A stretch of DNA of 64,000 nt from Ignavibacteria bacterium (GTDB lineage Bacteria; Bacteroidota; Ignavibacteria; Tepidaquicellales; Tepidaquicellaceae): the NCBI GenBank assembly GCA_016929695.1, contig JAFGII010000035.1, positions 35,543 to 99,542 on the forward strand. The letters are read 5' to 3'. This document shows, in pieces, positions 1-8,429 of the stretch. The stretch's first letter is position 1. The number at the start of each line of letters is the position of its first letter. A model generated the notes under the pieces. That model did not search any database. It was not told the origin of the DNA and saw only the letters and a program-made list of their open reading frames with translations. Position numbers and translations under genes: made by a program.

Positions 1-915
1 AATAAAAAGACGCTCGCTTCTGTATAATCCGATTCCGCATTCCTTTAGATTTCTCATTAATTCCATTTCATCGTCAACGTTAATATTCACGGTGAGTTCG
101 AGAGGTTTACCGTCAAGCGTTACGTTTGGAAGATATACAAATTTAATTAATTTTTTCTCCTGCTCTCTGTAAGCCCTTAATTTCTCTTCGTAATTGTCAA
201 TTGTCTTTTCTTCCGGATTCAATATAATAATTCCTTCAAATCCGTCTATAATTATTGTTTGTCCGGGAATAACAAACTTCGATATTACTTTCATACCTAC
301 AACTGCGGGTATTCGTAATGCCCTCGAAATAATGGCTGCGTGTGAGTTTATCCCCCCTACATCGGTTGCATAACCCTGAACTTTCCTGCGGCTGAATAAT
401 ATCGTGTCGCTTGGTGAAAGTTCGTGTGCTACTATTATTGAATTTTCTTCAACTTTTGATACAAGTTTTTCCCTGTTCATATTTCTCACAACTCTGTTCT
501 TAACGTCGTTTATGTCGGCAAATCTTTCACGCATATAATCATCGTCAGAAGTCAGTAGCGTTCCTCCTAGTTTATTTATTTCATCATTAAAAACATAACT
601 TGCCGAACGCTTTTCTCTTTTTATTCGGCTTAGAACGTTATTAAAAAAATAATTGTCGTTTAAAATTTCTATCTGGGCTTCAAATATTTTTGAATTCTTT
701 TCTCCTATTCGCTCTATTGCTATGTTGTGGATTTTTGTTAATTCAGTCCTTGATATTTCAATTGCATTTTTGAATTCTGACAATTCCGCTTCTATTTCAT
801 CTTCGGAAAGAACTTTTGTGTTGATAAAAATCTGCTTTCGTGTATATAAATATGCCTGCCCTATTGATATTCCGGGTGATGCCGCGATACCTTTATATAT
901 CTTTTCTTCTGACAA
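1..915 (-). CDS. ptsI: Phosphoenolpyruvate-protein phosphotransferase (PTS enzyme I), N-terminal half, runs off left edge
   Basis: Reverse-strand reading is open from 915 to the window edge, about 305 codons of a protein usually near 580 residues. It starts KGIAASPGISIGQAYLY, typical of enzyme I, and contains the phosphohistidine swivel motif GGINSHAAIISRALRIPAVVG-like (read near 300-370), whose His accepts phosphate from PEP and passes it to HPr. I chose a TTG start at 915 because an in-frame stop lies not far upstream and no ATG precedes the conserved N-terminus; the start is uncertain. HPr is encoded about 5.4 kb away at 6293-6559, but no sugar-specific EII component is visible, so a regulatory rather than transport role is possible. 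The C-terminal PEP-binding barrel is outside the window. Confidence 0.87.
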   Translation of the reverse strand, partial: MSEEKIYKGIAASPGISIGQAYLYTRKQIFINTKVLSEDEIEAELSEFKNAIEISRTELTKIHNIAIERIGEKNSKIFEAQIEILNDNYFFNNVLSRIKREKRSASYVFNDEINKLGGTLLTSDDDYMRERFADINDVKNRVVRNMNREKLVSKVEENSIIVAHELSPSDTILFSRRKVQGYATDVGGINSHAAIISRALRIPAVVGMKVISKFVIPGQTIIIDGFEGIIILNPEEKTIDNYEEKLRAYREQEKKLIKFVYLPNVTLDGKPLELTVNINVDDEMELMRNLKECGIGLYRSERLFI

Positions 916-1306
916 TATCTGTTTTCTATATTTTCCTGTAAAATAAGATTAAATTTCTATGATAAAAAGGAATTAACACTATCTTATTTTCCTTAGATTT
1001 TTCGATTAATTTTTGTGTTCTTGTTATTATTTCATTGTAAATTTATTTCATCGAATGAACTTGTAAAAGAGTTCGTATGAACGAAATGAATCAGGGTTCA
1101 TTTAGAGAGATAATTATTTTCACCCAAAATCATTAAAACCTATCTAACCTCATTATTGTAATTTATAATTTTTAATTTTGTGTTCTTAGATTTTTTTTCG
1201 TGTGATTAGTGTTAAAAAACACCCTGTTATTTATCACTTGTTTTTCTCTTTTGAATTGAGTTAATAATTAAATAAGACTAATTTATGCAGAAAGGAAAGG
1301 AAAAAC
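916..1306. other. Intergenic gap between ptsI and DUF2721 gene
   Basis: No gene is visible in this 391-base divergent gap. It holds an imperfect hairpin at about 1045-1087 (arms beginning ATTTC and ending GAAAT, with inner GAACT/AGTTC), then a stretch around 1140-1230 with the phrases TTTATAATTTTTAATTTTG and TTAGTGTTAAAAAACACC that resemble the AGTG-type intergenic repeat seen near 15.3, 18.1, 20.6 and 25.4 kb. Promoters for both flanking genes must lie here, but I could not place them confidently. Confidence 0.5.
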
Positions 1307-1786
1307 TTGGCACTTGATACATTTTTAAAAGCTATTCAGTTAATGCTGGCACCTGCGGTGATGATTTCCGCTTGCGGGCTCTTATTACTTAGTATTAACA
1401 ATAAACACTCGTCAATTACTAATAGGATTCGCCTTTTAAACGAAGAGAAAAGAAGATTTTTATTTAAAATGAAAGACGAAAAGGACCTTGAACTCTTTGA
1501 AACCATACGATATCAGAGCATAGGAAAACAACTCGACGATATGCTGTACCGTCTGAAACTCGTCAGAAATGTAATAATTTTTTTCGTCAGCGGCATATTT
1601 CTCTTTATATTAACATCCCTGATAATTGGTCTTGAAATGTTTTTGAAAATAAATGAAATGGAATATTTGAAAGTAATTTGCTTTATTCTCGGTATGATTT
1701 CCGTTGCGATAGGAATGATATACTCCCTTACTGAAACTCTTAAGGGTTATAAAATTGTTTTTCTTGACGTAAAAGCGGATGAATAA
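1307..1786 (+). CDS. DUF2721 family membrane protein
   Basis: A 159-residue protein with two or three hydrophobic segments: residues about 10-28 (AIQLMLAPAVMISACGLLLL), 88-110 and 118-140. The N-terminal pattern MLAPAVMISACGLL followed by a charged NRIRLLNEEKRRF helix fits the DUF2721 family, small inner-membrane proteins of unknown function. The TTG start at 1307 is supported by the purine tract AAAGGAAAGG at 1291-1300; the ATG at 1285 is in another frame and stops quickly. It is first in a plus-strand run with an aldo/keto reductase, a deacetylase-like protein and tadA, with gaps of 9-15 bases, so these are probably co-transcribed. No function can be assigned from sequence. Confidence 0.8.
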   Translation: MALDTFLKAIQLMLAPAVMISACGLLLLSINNKHSSITNRIRLLNEEKRRFLFKMKDEKDLELFETIRYQSIGKQLDDMLYRLKLVRNVIIFFVSGIFLFILTSLIIGLEMFLKINEMEYLKVICFILGMISVAIGMIYSLTETLKGYKIVFLDVKADE

Positions 1787-1795
1787 AATAATTAT

Positions 1796-3235
1796 ATGAA
1801 ACCGGCGGATATAGGATTCGGGTGTTATCGTATTGATTACAGGGTTGAAGAGCATTATAAATCTCTTTATAAGGCAATCCTCGGCGGAATAGCTCTAATA
1901 GATACATCGGCAAATTATTCCGACGGAGGCAGTGAAATTCTGGTTGGTAATGTAATAACAGACCTGATTAACGAAAATAAAATTACTAGGAAAGATGTAA
2001 TAATTGTCACAAAAGCAGGTTATATTCAGGGAAAAAATTTCAAGTTTGCAATGGACAAAAAAAAGTCCGGGAATCCTTATCCGGATGTTGTCGAATATTC
2101 CGGTAATTTATGGCACTGTATAAATCCCATCTTCTTGGAAGACCAGTTTAAATTACAACTTGAACGGCTGAAACAAAATAATGCAGGTGGATATATTGAT
2201 GTGTATTTACTCCATAACCCCGAGTATTTTTTCGGTTGGGCTAAAAATAATAATGAATATATTGCGGAAGAGAATGTTCAAAAAGAGTTTTATTCAAGAA
2301 TAAAAAAAGCATTTGTATTTCTTGAAGAAAAAGTCAGAAGCGGAATTATTAAATATTATGGAATTTCATCCAATACTTTTCCCGTAAATTCTAAAATTTA
2401 TGATTTTGTTTCGCTTGAAAAAATTATACAAATAGCAAATGAAATATCTCCTGAAAATCATTTCAATTATGTGCAGTTGCCGTTTAATTTGCTTGAGTCA
2501 GGAGCCATGCTTGAAAAAAATCAAAGGAAAAATTTTGCTTCCGTCTTAGATATTACAAGAAAAAATAATATTTTCGTTCTTGTTAATAGACCTCTGAATT
2601 CTATTACTCCTAAAGGATTGATAAGACTTGCAGATTTCTCTGTTGAGGATTACTCCGTTTCTGATTTTCAAAATCAGCTTTCTCTTACCATTGATTTGGA
2701 AAATGATTTAATAAACAGGGAACTTGAACAGTTTAATATAGAAGAAAATTCCCGAACTAAACTTAATGCAATTCTTCAGATTGCAAATTTAATTAAGGAA
2801 AACTGGAATAATTTTACTTCGATTGAACATTTGAATGATGTTATTGAAAATTATTTCATTCCTAGAATAAATTATCTTACGGATTTGTTTCATTCGGGAC
2901 AATTTGATAGTGACACGGAAGATTATTTTGATAATTATATGTTCGAATTGAAGAAATTAATAAGAATACTTACTAATATTTATAAAATTAAAGCAAACAA
3001 ACGTAATAATTCTATTAAATCTATTGTTGACTCGCATTTGAAAAAAGATTTACACGGTTTAACCCTGTCACAAAAAGCAGTGCATATATTGCGTTCGGTT
3101 GAAGGAGTTGGGTGTGTCCTTGTCGGTGCTAAAAAACAAAATTATGTTGAGGAAATGATTAATATTATGAAAGTTAATAGGGTCACAAATCCCCTTAAGA
3201 TATTTAAAAAATTGCAAAAAGATATATTCAAATAA
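1796..3235 (+). CDS. Aldo/keto reductase family oxidoreductase, C-terminally extended
   Basis: The N-terminal region matches the aldo/keto reductase TIM barrel: the start GFGCYRID, then the catalytic tetrad as Asp36 and Tyr41 (IDTSANYSDGGSE), Lys73 (VTKAG) and His140 (VYLLHNPEYF). These enzymes reduce carbonyls with NADPH. The protein is 479 residues, longer than the usual 300-330; the extra length is a helical, charged segment between about 280 and 420, followed by a normal barrel end (VEGVGCVLVGAKKQNYVEE). All four catalytic residues are present, so it is likely active. Substrate is unknown. It sits 9 bases after the DUF2721 gene and 15 bases before the next gene. Confidence 0.85.
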   Translation: MKPADIGFGCYRIDYRVEEHYKSLYKAILGGIALIDTSANYSDGGSEILVGNVITDLINENKITRKDVIIVTKAGYIQGKNFKFAMDKKKSGNPYPDVVEYSGNLWHCINPIFLEDQFKLQLERLKQNNAGGYIDVYLLHNPEYFFGWAKNNNEYIAEENVQKEFYSRIKKAFVFLEEKVRSGIIKYYGISSNTFPVNSKIYDFVSLEKIIQIANEISPENHFNYVQLPFNLLESGAMLEKNQRKNFASVLDITRKNNIFVLVNRPLNSITPKGLIRLADFSVEDYSVSDFQNQLSLTIDLENDLINRELEQFNIEENSRTKLNAILQIANLIKENWNNFTSIEHLNDVIENYFIPRINYLTDLFHSGQFDSDTEDYFDNYMFELKKLIRILTNIYKIKANKRNNSIKSIVDSHLKKDLHGLTLSQKAVHILRSVEGVGCVLVGAKKQNYVEEMINIMKVNRVTNPLKIFKKLQKDIFK

Positions 3236-3250
3236 AAATTTAAGTATCCT

Positions 3251-4336
3251 TTGCCTTTGAAAAGTCTGAAAATAAAAATTTTAATTTTACTTGTACTCTT
3301 AATTACTGTTGTAATTTTGCTTATCTTCAGACAGAAAGAAAACAATTATGATTATGGTGATAATATTTCAAAATCAGTTAAGACAAAGGAAGAAATAAAA
3401 ATATCCTTGTCGAATGAATTGGATTCCGTTATGTTTTCGTTCGGAATACAAAAAGAATGGATTAAAAATACATCCGCGCAGAATCCTTCCGGATGGTTTT
3501 CAAAAGAAATATCCCTGCCCAACGATGTTTATGCTGGTGCTGTAGTAAGTGATTTAATAAAACATATTTTGCAATACAGTTTAATAATAGAATCAAAAGA
3601 AGACTTCAATCCGAATCATCTGGTCCCTGTAAATTTATTCGCGGAAATTAAAGATGCAGGAGGCAAATCTGAATTTATTATTGCTAATTTAGATTTTATT
3701 TACAATGAAAATCTGAAAAGAGATGCAGGCAAAGTTTGTATTATCCTGAATGACTTTGAAAACTTTGAACGGGAAAAGGCAGAGGAAATAATTAATAATC
3801 AGAAAAATCTTTCTTTTGTTATGCCTAATTCATTTGATTTGATAGATATTCAGGCAATTATGATTAATTCTGAATGCGATTACATAAACTGTTTTGAAAT
3901 AGGCGAAGCAAATAATTATCAGGCTGATTTCAGAAACCAGAAGGATAATATGGTTAACCGTAGCAATAATAAAAAAAGAATGTACAAGATATGTAATGAT
4001 TACGATAAAGAAAAATATCTCATACTGCTTAATCCTCTCAAATTAAATGAAACTCAAACGGAGATTATAAATGATTTATCAAAATGCAGAGGAAATATTT
4101 TTGTTGATACTGTGTTAATAAAAATTGATTTAAGAAATGAGGGAAATATTGATGAATCTGATTTTGAAAAACTTATTAAAGAAAAAACAAATTACGGTCT
4201 TATGAAGAAAGCAATTCTCCTCGGTATTAACGGCGGAGATTATTCTGCTTTAATGAATTGTATCTCGCGGATGGAAAAATCAGGATATAAATTTTATTCT
4301 TTTAAAGAATTTGTTAAACGGCAAATGATTGAATGA
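3251..4336 (+). CDS. Membrane-anchored protein, possibly a divergent polysaccharide deacetylase-like domain
   Basis: This 361-residue protein has one N-terminal hydrophobic helix (about residues 5-22) and then a periplasmic-type domain. From about residue 155 the order KVCIILNDFEN, then FVMPNSFD, then FVDTVLIKIDL, then AILLGINGGDY and a final KFYSFKEF segment follows the layout of the divergent polysaccharide deacetylase family (VIDDLG, AILP, FLDS, IAIGH). Several expected metal-binding positions differ (for example GINGG where a His is normal), so a binding role or loss of catalysis is possible. This is a weak, pattern-level match. The start is a TTG at 3251; a second TTG at 3257 is equally possible. 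Its stop overlaps the tadA start by four bases (ATGA). Confidence 0.5.
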   Translation: MPLKSLKIKILILLVLLITVVILLIFRQKENNYDYGDNISKSVKTKEEIKISLSNELDSVMFSFGIQKEWIKNTSAQNPSGWFSKEISLPNDVYAGAVVSDLIKHILQYSLIIESKEDFNPNHLVPVNLFAEIKDAGGKSEFIIANLDFIYNENLKRDAGKVCIILNDFENFEREKAEEIINNQKNLSFVMPNSFDLIDIQAIMINSECDYINCFEIGEANNYQADFRNQKDNMVNRSNNKKRMYKICNDYDKEKYLILLNPLKLNETQTEIINDLSKCRGNIFVDTVLIKIDLRNEGNIDESDFEKLIKEKTNYGLMKKAILLGINGGDYSALMNCISRMEKSGYKFYSFKEFVKRQMIE

Positions 4337-4788
4337 TAACCGACTCTCATAAATTATGGATGAATTTTGCGTTAAAGGAATCAGTAATTGCATACGATAA
4401 CGGGGAAGTTCCGGTCGGCTGTGTAATAATATATAATAATAAATTAATTGCCAAGACGCATAATCAGGTTGAAAAACTTAAAGACCCTACCGCACATGCG
4501 GAAATTCTTGCTATAACATCTGCTGCAAATTATTTAGGAAAAAAATTCCTTGAAAATTGTTTAATGTATGTTACCCTTGAACCGTGTTCAATGTGTTCCG
4601 GTGCAATTGTTCATGCAAGAATTTCACATCTTTATTTTGGTTGTTATGATATAAAAGCAGGTGCTTGCGGAAGTGTTATGAATATTCCTGAATCGGATAA
4701 ATTAAATCACAAAGTAAAAGTTTTTGGTGGCATTATGGACGCCGAATGCTCCCAACTCCTGAAAGAATTCTTCCTCAAAAAACGATAA
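4333..4788 (+). CDS. tadA: tRNA-specific adenosine deaminase TadA
   Basis: At 151 residues this is full length for TadA, the zinc enzyme that converts A34 to inosine in the anticodon of tRNA-Arg. The CDA-fold signature is complete: zinc ligand His55 with catalytic Glu57 in DPTAHAEILA, and Cys85 and Cys88 in LEPCSMCSGA. The GEVPVGCVI strand and the HNQVE loop are also characteristic of TadA rather than cytidine or guanine deaminases. It overlaps the preceding gene by four bases, which implies translational coupling, and is the last gene of the operon that begins at 1307. Confidence 0.95.
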   Translation: MITDSHKLWMNFALKESVIAYDNGEVPVGCVIIYNNKLIAKTHNQVEKLKDPTAHAEILAITSAANYLGKKFLENCLMYVTLEPCSMCSGAIVHARISHLYFGCYDIKAGACGSVMNIPESDKLNHKVKVFGGIMDAECSQLLKEFFLKKR

Positions 4789-5232
4789 CAATTTTTCGAT
4801 GTACTGATATGTTTTTGCCTGCATGCTTTGGGAATTCCGCCCATTCCGCCATTATGACTAACTTTGATTTTTATTCCTAATAATTGACACTATCAAGCCG
4901 GAACAAAAGAGTTTTTATATTTAAAAAAATCTTTGTAATTCCGTGTTATTTGTGTTACGAATGCATAATCTTTGATTCACTATCGAACATTGAATATTAA
5001 ATATGCTTTGCGTCCTTTGCATCGTAGCGGGTTTATTTAAATTCATAATACTTTTTATCCGTATAAATCAGTCTAATCTGTGTCGTCAGTTTTCTCATGC
5101 ATAATATCGGTGTTCAGCTATATTACGCTATTCTATGTATTTGGCATTATAATAGAGTTTGTTATTTAACGCAGAATTTTAAATCCAAAGAATTAATTGA
5201 TATTCACCTGTCTGAAACAACCGCATCTGTTA
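4789..5232. other. Convergent intergenic gap with degenerate repeat phrases
   Basis: No gene is seen in these 444 bases between two convergent genes. The sequence carries degenerate versions of the window-wide intergenic phrases: GCCCATTCCGCCATTATG near 4846, TAATTCCGTGTTATTTGTG near 4935, GCGTCCTTTGCATCGTAGCG near 5009, and ATAAATCAGTCTAATCTGTG near 5062. All read in the same plus-strand direction as the other copies. No clear terminator hairpin was found. Confidence 0.5.
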
Positions 5233-6306
5233 CTAAAATCTCTTTATTATTTCCACCTTTATAAACCTGCTGCAGAAATAATGCTTAATTTTATACACAC
5301 CTTGCCTTAAAAAATTTAAGTCCAGTAAAAATATATTCCGGTTATTTTTATACACACCTGAATAAAGCGTTGCTACATTAATTCCCATATCGTTGTATAT
5401 CTCTGATTTTAAAACAACGGGTTTGTAGGTATAAAAATTAAATTTATAAATGTTACTGCCGTCAAAACTTGTTATGATTTTTCCGTATTTTTTAAAATAA
5501 TTTTCAATGTATAATTTACGGCTTTCGGTTTTTTCATAGCCGGTTATAATATTATTTTGCTTTTCTACTTTTATATGCATCTCATTGGAAATTTCCACAA
5601 GATTATTAACCAGTTCTTTATTATGCCAGAGTGAATTATCCTGAAGATGGATATGAATATTTCCGCGTCCCCCGTGCTGCATAAATTTTAAACCGATTTT
5701 TTCACATTCTTCTTCTATAATTTTTCTCTCTGTACCGAAATATCTTCCCATATCGGATGCAATTCCGGCCATGTGCGGAGATTTATCTACTGTTGACCAC
5801 CCCCTGCGGTTATATTTCATTTGGTCTTTATATGTTCTTAAGGCATCAGTTAAAAAAGTTCTGAACTTTACGAGGTCATATAAATGAATTACTTTGATTA
5901 AATATATTCCGTTAAGATAAGGAACTATATTTTCTTTTCTGTTTAAAAAAGGAAAATTGATGTTTACCAGCGTATAATTTTTATTTTTATAAACAACAGG
6001 AATAATCTGATTTTCACCTGCTGGATATAAAAATGAGTCGATGTTTGTTGCAAAATAAAAATTTGGATTGGTGCTTGTATTAAATTCTGCATAAAACGAA
6101 AAGTTGTCCTGAGTCGGTATTTCAATACTGTACTTGTGAAAGTTTCTGGTATAATTCCACTCTGTTAATTTTCTTTTGACAGGTTCGTTTTCATTACTGG
6201 AATTATTACAGTTATATACAAAAATTATATAAGAAATTCCCACCGCTATTAAAAGAGGAATTAAAATTAATATCAACCTCAGTGTCCGCCATTTAAATCT
6301 CATCAA
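5233..6306 (-). CDS. Membrane-anchored M15-like (VanY/DUF5715-type) peptidase-fold protein with degenerate T9SS-like C-terminus
   Basis: The 357-residue protein has a cytoplasmic basic start and one hydrophobic helix (about residues 9-31), so it should be anchored with its bulk in the periplasm. In the middle, GWSTVDKSPHMAGIASDMG and HGGRGNIHIHL provide the His, Asp and His pattern (SxHxxGxAxD ... HxH) of M15-type zinc peptidase folds that cut or bind peptidoglycan. The last 60 residues (IYNDMGINVATLYSG ... NFLRQGVYKIK ... KVEIIKR) copy the layout of a type A T9SS sorting domain, but without the NPFNP linker and after a membrane anchor. It overlaps the upstream HPr gene by 14 bases and ends the operon. 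Catalysis is inferred. Confidence 0.6.
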   Translation of the reverse strand: MMRFKWRTLRLILILIPLLIAVGISYIIFVYNCNNSSNENEPVKRKLTEWNYTRNFHKYSIEIPTQDNFSFYAEFNTSTNPNFYFATNIDSFLYPAGENQIIPVVYKNKNYTLVNINFPFLNRKENIVPYLNGIYLIKVIHLYDLVKFRTFLTDALRTYKDQMKYNRRGWSTVDKSPHMAGIASDMGRYFGTERKIIEEECEKIGLKFMQHGGRGNIHIHLQDNSLWHNKELVNNLVEISNEMHIKVEKQNNIITGYEKTESRKLYIENYFKKYGKIITSFDGSNIYKFNFYTYKPVVLKSEIYNDMGINVATLYSGVYKNNRNIFLLDLNFLRQGVYKIKHYFCSRFIKVEIIKRF

Positions 6307-6559
6307 ACCCCCTGTTAAAAAAATTTACTATTTCATCGGAAAATTCTTCTTCATCCGGTCCGTCAAATTTTAAAGTCAGGACAGCACCCTTTTCTGCTGC
6401 CAGAGTCATTACTCCTATTATGCTTTTACCGTTCACTTCGTAATCATCTCTGGATATTGTAAATCCGGATTTATATTTTGCTGCTATTTTAACAATTGCT
6501 GACGCAGGTCTTGTGTGCATTCCGGCTTTATTTATTATTGTCACTTTTTTTTCTATCAT
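6293..6559 (-). CDS. ptsH: HPr phosphocarrier protein
   Basis: An 88-residue protein, the normal HPr length. The active-site histidine is His15 in NKAGMHTRPAS and the regulatory serine is Ser46 in NGKSIIGVMTLAA, so both the enzyme I transfer site and the HPr-kinase-type site are present. HPr shuttles phosphate from enzyme I (N-terminus encoded at the left edge). It lies 8 bases downstream of the polyprenyl synthase and overlaps the M15-like gene by 14 bases, an unusual operon for HPr. With no EII permease in view the likely role is regulatory, but other PTS parts may lie elsewhere in the genome. Confidence 0.93.
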   Translation of the reverse strand: MIEKKVTIINKAGMHTRPASAIVKIAAKYKSGFTISRDDYEVNGKSIIGVMTLAAEKGAVLTLKFDGPDEEEFSDEIVNFFNRGFDEI

Positions 6560-6567
6560 TTTTCCTG

Positions 6568-7557
6568 TCAGTGACTTCTGTTTAATATTATTTCTGAAAA
6601 CCAGTATAATAATTCTTTCCCCTCTTTTGTCTTAATATTATTAAGAGCAGAGACTGCTTTTTCTGTATATTCTTTCACAACTTTATTCGCTTCGTTAATT
6701 ACTCCGTATTTTAAATATATTTCTCTAACGAGATTAACAAAGTTGTCTTCGGAAATAACATCATCTTTATTTATAACTGATATAAGTACGTTTCTGTCTT
6801 TGTCATCACCTGCAAGTTCGATTGCCTTTAAAAGCAAAAATGTTTTTTTACCTTCTCTTATATCACCGCCTGTTTTTTTACCGAAATTTTCTTCTTCTCC
6901 CATTATATCAAGCAAATCATCCTGCATCTGAAATGCTAACCCGAGGTTCTCTGCATATATCTCTGCCGATTTAATTTCGTTATCACTCGCTTCGGCTATA
7001 ATTCCCCCTATTGCTGTGCAGGATTCCAGAAGCTTTGATGTTTTTTTCCGGCACATCATTATGTAATCGTTAATCGAAACATTTCTGTCTTTTTCAAATG
7101 CCTTGTCGTATATCTGTCCTTCACATACTTCCGATAAACTGTTTATGTAATAATCGTATATTCTCTTCATATTATTTGAAGAGGTCATATTCAATGCTTT
7201 TAAGGATAATGCGATTAAATGGTCGCCTGCAAGTATTGCGGTATCCCTGTCCCATTTTTTATGAATGGTGATTTTTCCTCTCCTTGTGTCTGCATTGTCC
7301 ATTATATCGTCGTGTACAAGCGTGAAGTTATGAAGTAATTCAATTGCCGTTGCTGCATATAAAGCATTTCTGTAATCACTTCCGAATGCCTCGCAGGAAA
7401 AAAGAGTTAATACGGGCCTTAATCTTTTTCCGCCGCCTGATAATATGTATCTTATAGGGTCGTATAAATTACGGGGCTCTGTTTTTATGACTAAAGATTT
7501 TATCAGATTATTTATTTCTGTTTTGTAACTGTTGTATTTATCCGAATAATCTTTCAC
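6568..7557 (-). CDS. Trans-polyprenyl diphosphate synthase (IspA/IspB family)
   Basis: At 329 residues this has both aspartate-rich motifs of prenyl elongating enzymes: first DDIMD (residues 83-87) followed by NADTRRG, and second DDLLD (213-217), plus the substrate-binding GGGKRLRP (41-48). It condenses isopentenyl diphosphate with allylic diphosphates. The length and the residues before the first motif would fit a medium or long-chain product such as geranylgeranyl or a quinone side chain, but chain length cannot be read safely. It overlaps the upstream SGNH gene by four bases and precedes ptsH by 8, so it is mid-operon. Confidence 0.92.
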   Translation of the reverse strand: MKDYSDKYNSYKTEINNLIKSLVIKTEPRNLYDPIRYILSGGGKRLRPVLTLFSCEAFGSDYRNALYAATAIELLHNFTLVHDDIMDNADTRRGKITIHKKWDRDTAILAGDHLIALSLKALNMTSSNNMKRIYDYYINSLSEVCEGQIYDKAFEKDRNVSINDYIMMCRKKTSKLLESCTAIGGIIAEASDNEIKSAEIYAENLGLAFQMQDDLLDIMGEEENFGKKTGGDIREGKKTFLLLKAIELAGDDKDRNVLISVINKDDVISEDNFVNLVREIYLKYGVINEANKVVKEYTEKAVSALNNIKTKEGKELLYWFSEIILNRSH

Positions 7558-8228
7558 TGTAAAATAATTTTTTGGTCAAGTAAATTATAATATTTAAGTA
7601 TATAATATATAAAAAGGTCCTGTATAGAGTCATAATTTTGCGGATGCAGACCATCTGTGCTCATCTCTAGACCGTTTTCCTTCTGAATTTCTATTTCACT
7701 GTAAAGGTCAATTATCTGGATTTCAGGATATTTTTTCCCTATATCCAATAGCCATTCGTTCATTATTGCAATGACTTCTTCTGCAGGCTTGTAATTGGCA
7801 ATGTTGCATATAAAAATTACCGGTACTTTAGATAATGATACGTTAAAAAATTCCGCAAAGTCATTTGCTATAACCTGTGGAGAATTTCTGTAGTCATTTA
7901 TTCCCGAAAGGAGAAATATTGCATCGTATTCGTTTGTGTCGGAAATTTCTTTTGCTTTATTTGTTGCCCATTGAAGAGATGTCCCAAGATTACTTTCTTG
8001 GTCTATGATTATTCCGTATTGCCAGAAGAATTCTTCGTATCCTTCAAAAGCACCAACCGCCCAGGAATGTCCTATTATTTTAATGTATGGTATAAAAGAT
8101 TCGGAATTTCTTTTTATTTTTAGTAAACTGTCTGTGTATAAATTGGTATCCCTGATAATAATATCCGCTCCTGCCCTGCCGGCAATTAAAAGTGTCAGTA
8201 GTAAAACAAAAAAAAATTTTCTTGTCAT
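7554..8228 (-). CDS. Secreted SGNH/GDSL-type hydrolase (GHS variant)
   Basis: A 224-residue protein with a signal peptide (residues 1-21, ending GRAGA). The fold is SGNH: strand plus nucleophile block IIGHSWAVG (Ser55), block with Asn111 in LSGINDYRN, and the C-terminal Asp192/His195 in STDGLHPQNY. The canonical GDS is GHS here, so the nucleophile is kept but the adjacent Asp is a His. Likely substrates are acyl or acetyl esters in the cell envelope. It is the first gene of the minus-strand operon with polyprenyl synthase, HPr and the M15-like protein, and stands divergent to another SGNH gene at 8430. Confidence 0.78.
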   Translation of the reverse strand: MTRKFFFVLLLTLLIAGRAGADIIIRDTNLYTDSLLKIKRNSESFIPYIKIIGHSWAVGAFEGYEEFFWQYGIIIDQESNLGTSLQWATNKAKEISDTNEYDAIFLLSGINDYRNSPQVIANDFAEFFNVSLSKVPVIFICNIANYKPAEEVIAIMNEWLLDIGKKYPEIQIIDLYSEIEIQKENGLEMSTDGLHPQNYDSIQDLFIYYILKYYNLLDQKIILQ

Positions 8229-8404
8229 TAAATAATATTTCTGTTCAGAAATTCGTTAAAATTAGTCATTATTTAATTCTAAATAAATGCAGTAACACAT
8301 TAAAAAGTTTTACTTTACAACGCCTCGCGGTTTCCTTCCTCCCTGTAATATCCCGCTCCGTCTTAGACTTTTCTTTCTGTCTAATAAATTTTGAATATTT
8401 TTAT

Positions 8405-8412
8405 TATATTTG
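8405..8412 (+). promoter_or_regulatory. Candidate -7 promoter element TATATTTG
   Basis: The octamer matches the Bacteroidetes-type -7 consensus TAnnTTTG exactly and lies about 18 bases before the TTG I take as the start of the SGNH gene at 8430. A convincing -33 TTTG at the usual distance is missing. If real, transcription would begin near 8418 and the longer reading from 8391 could not be used. Confidence 0.4.
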
Positions 8413-8429
8413 AGTTTTATAAATTTATA

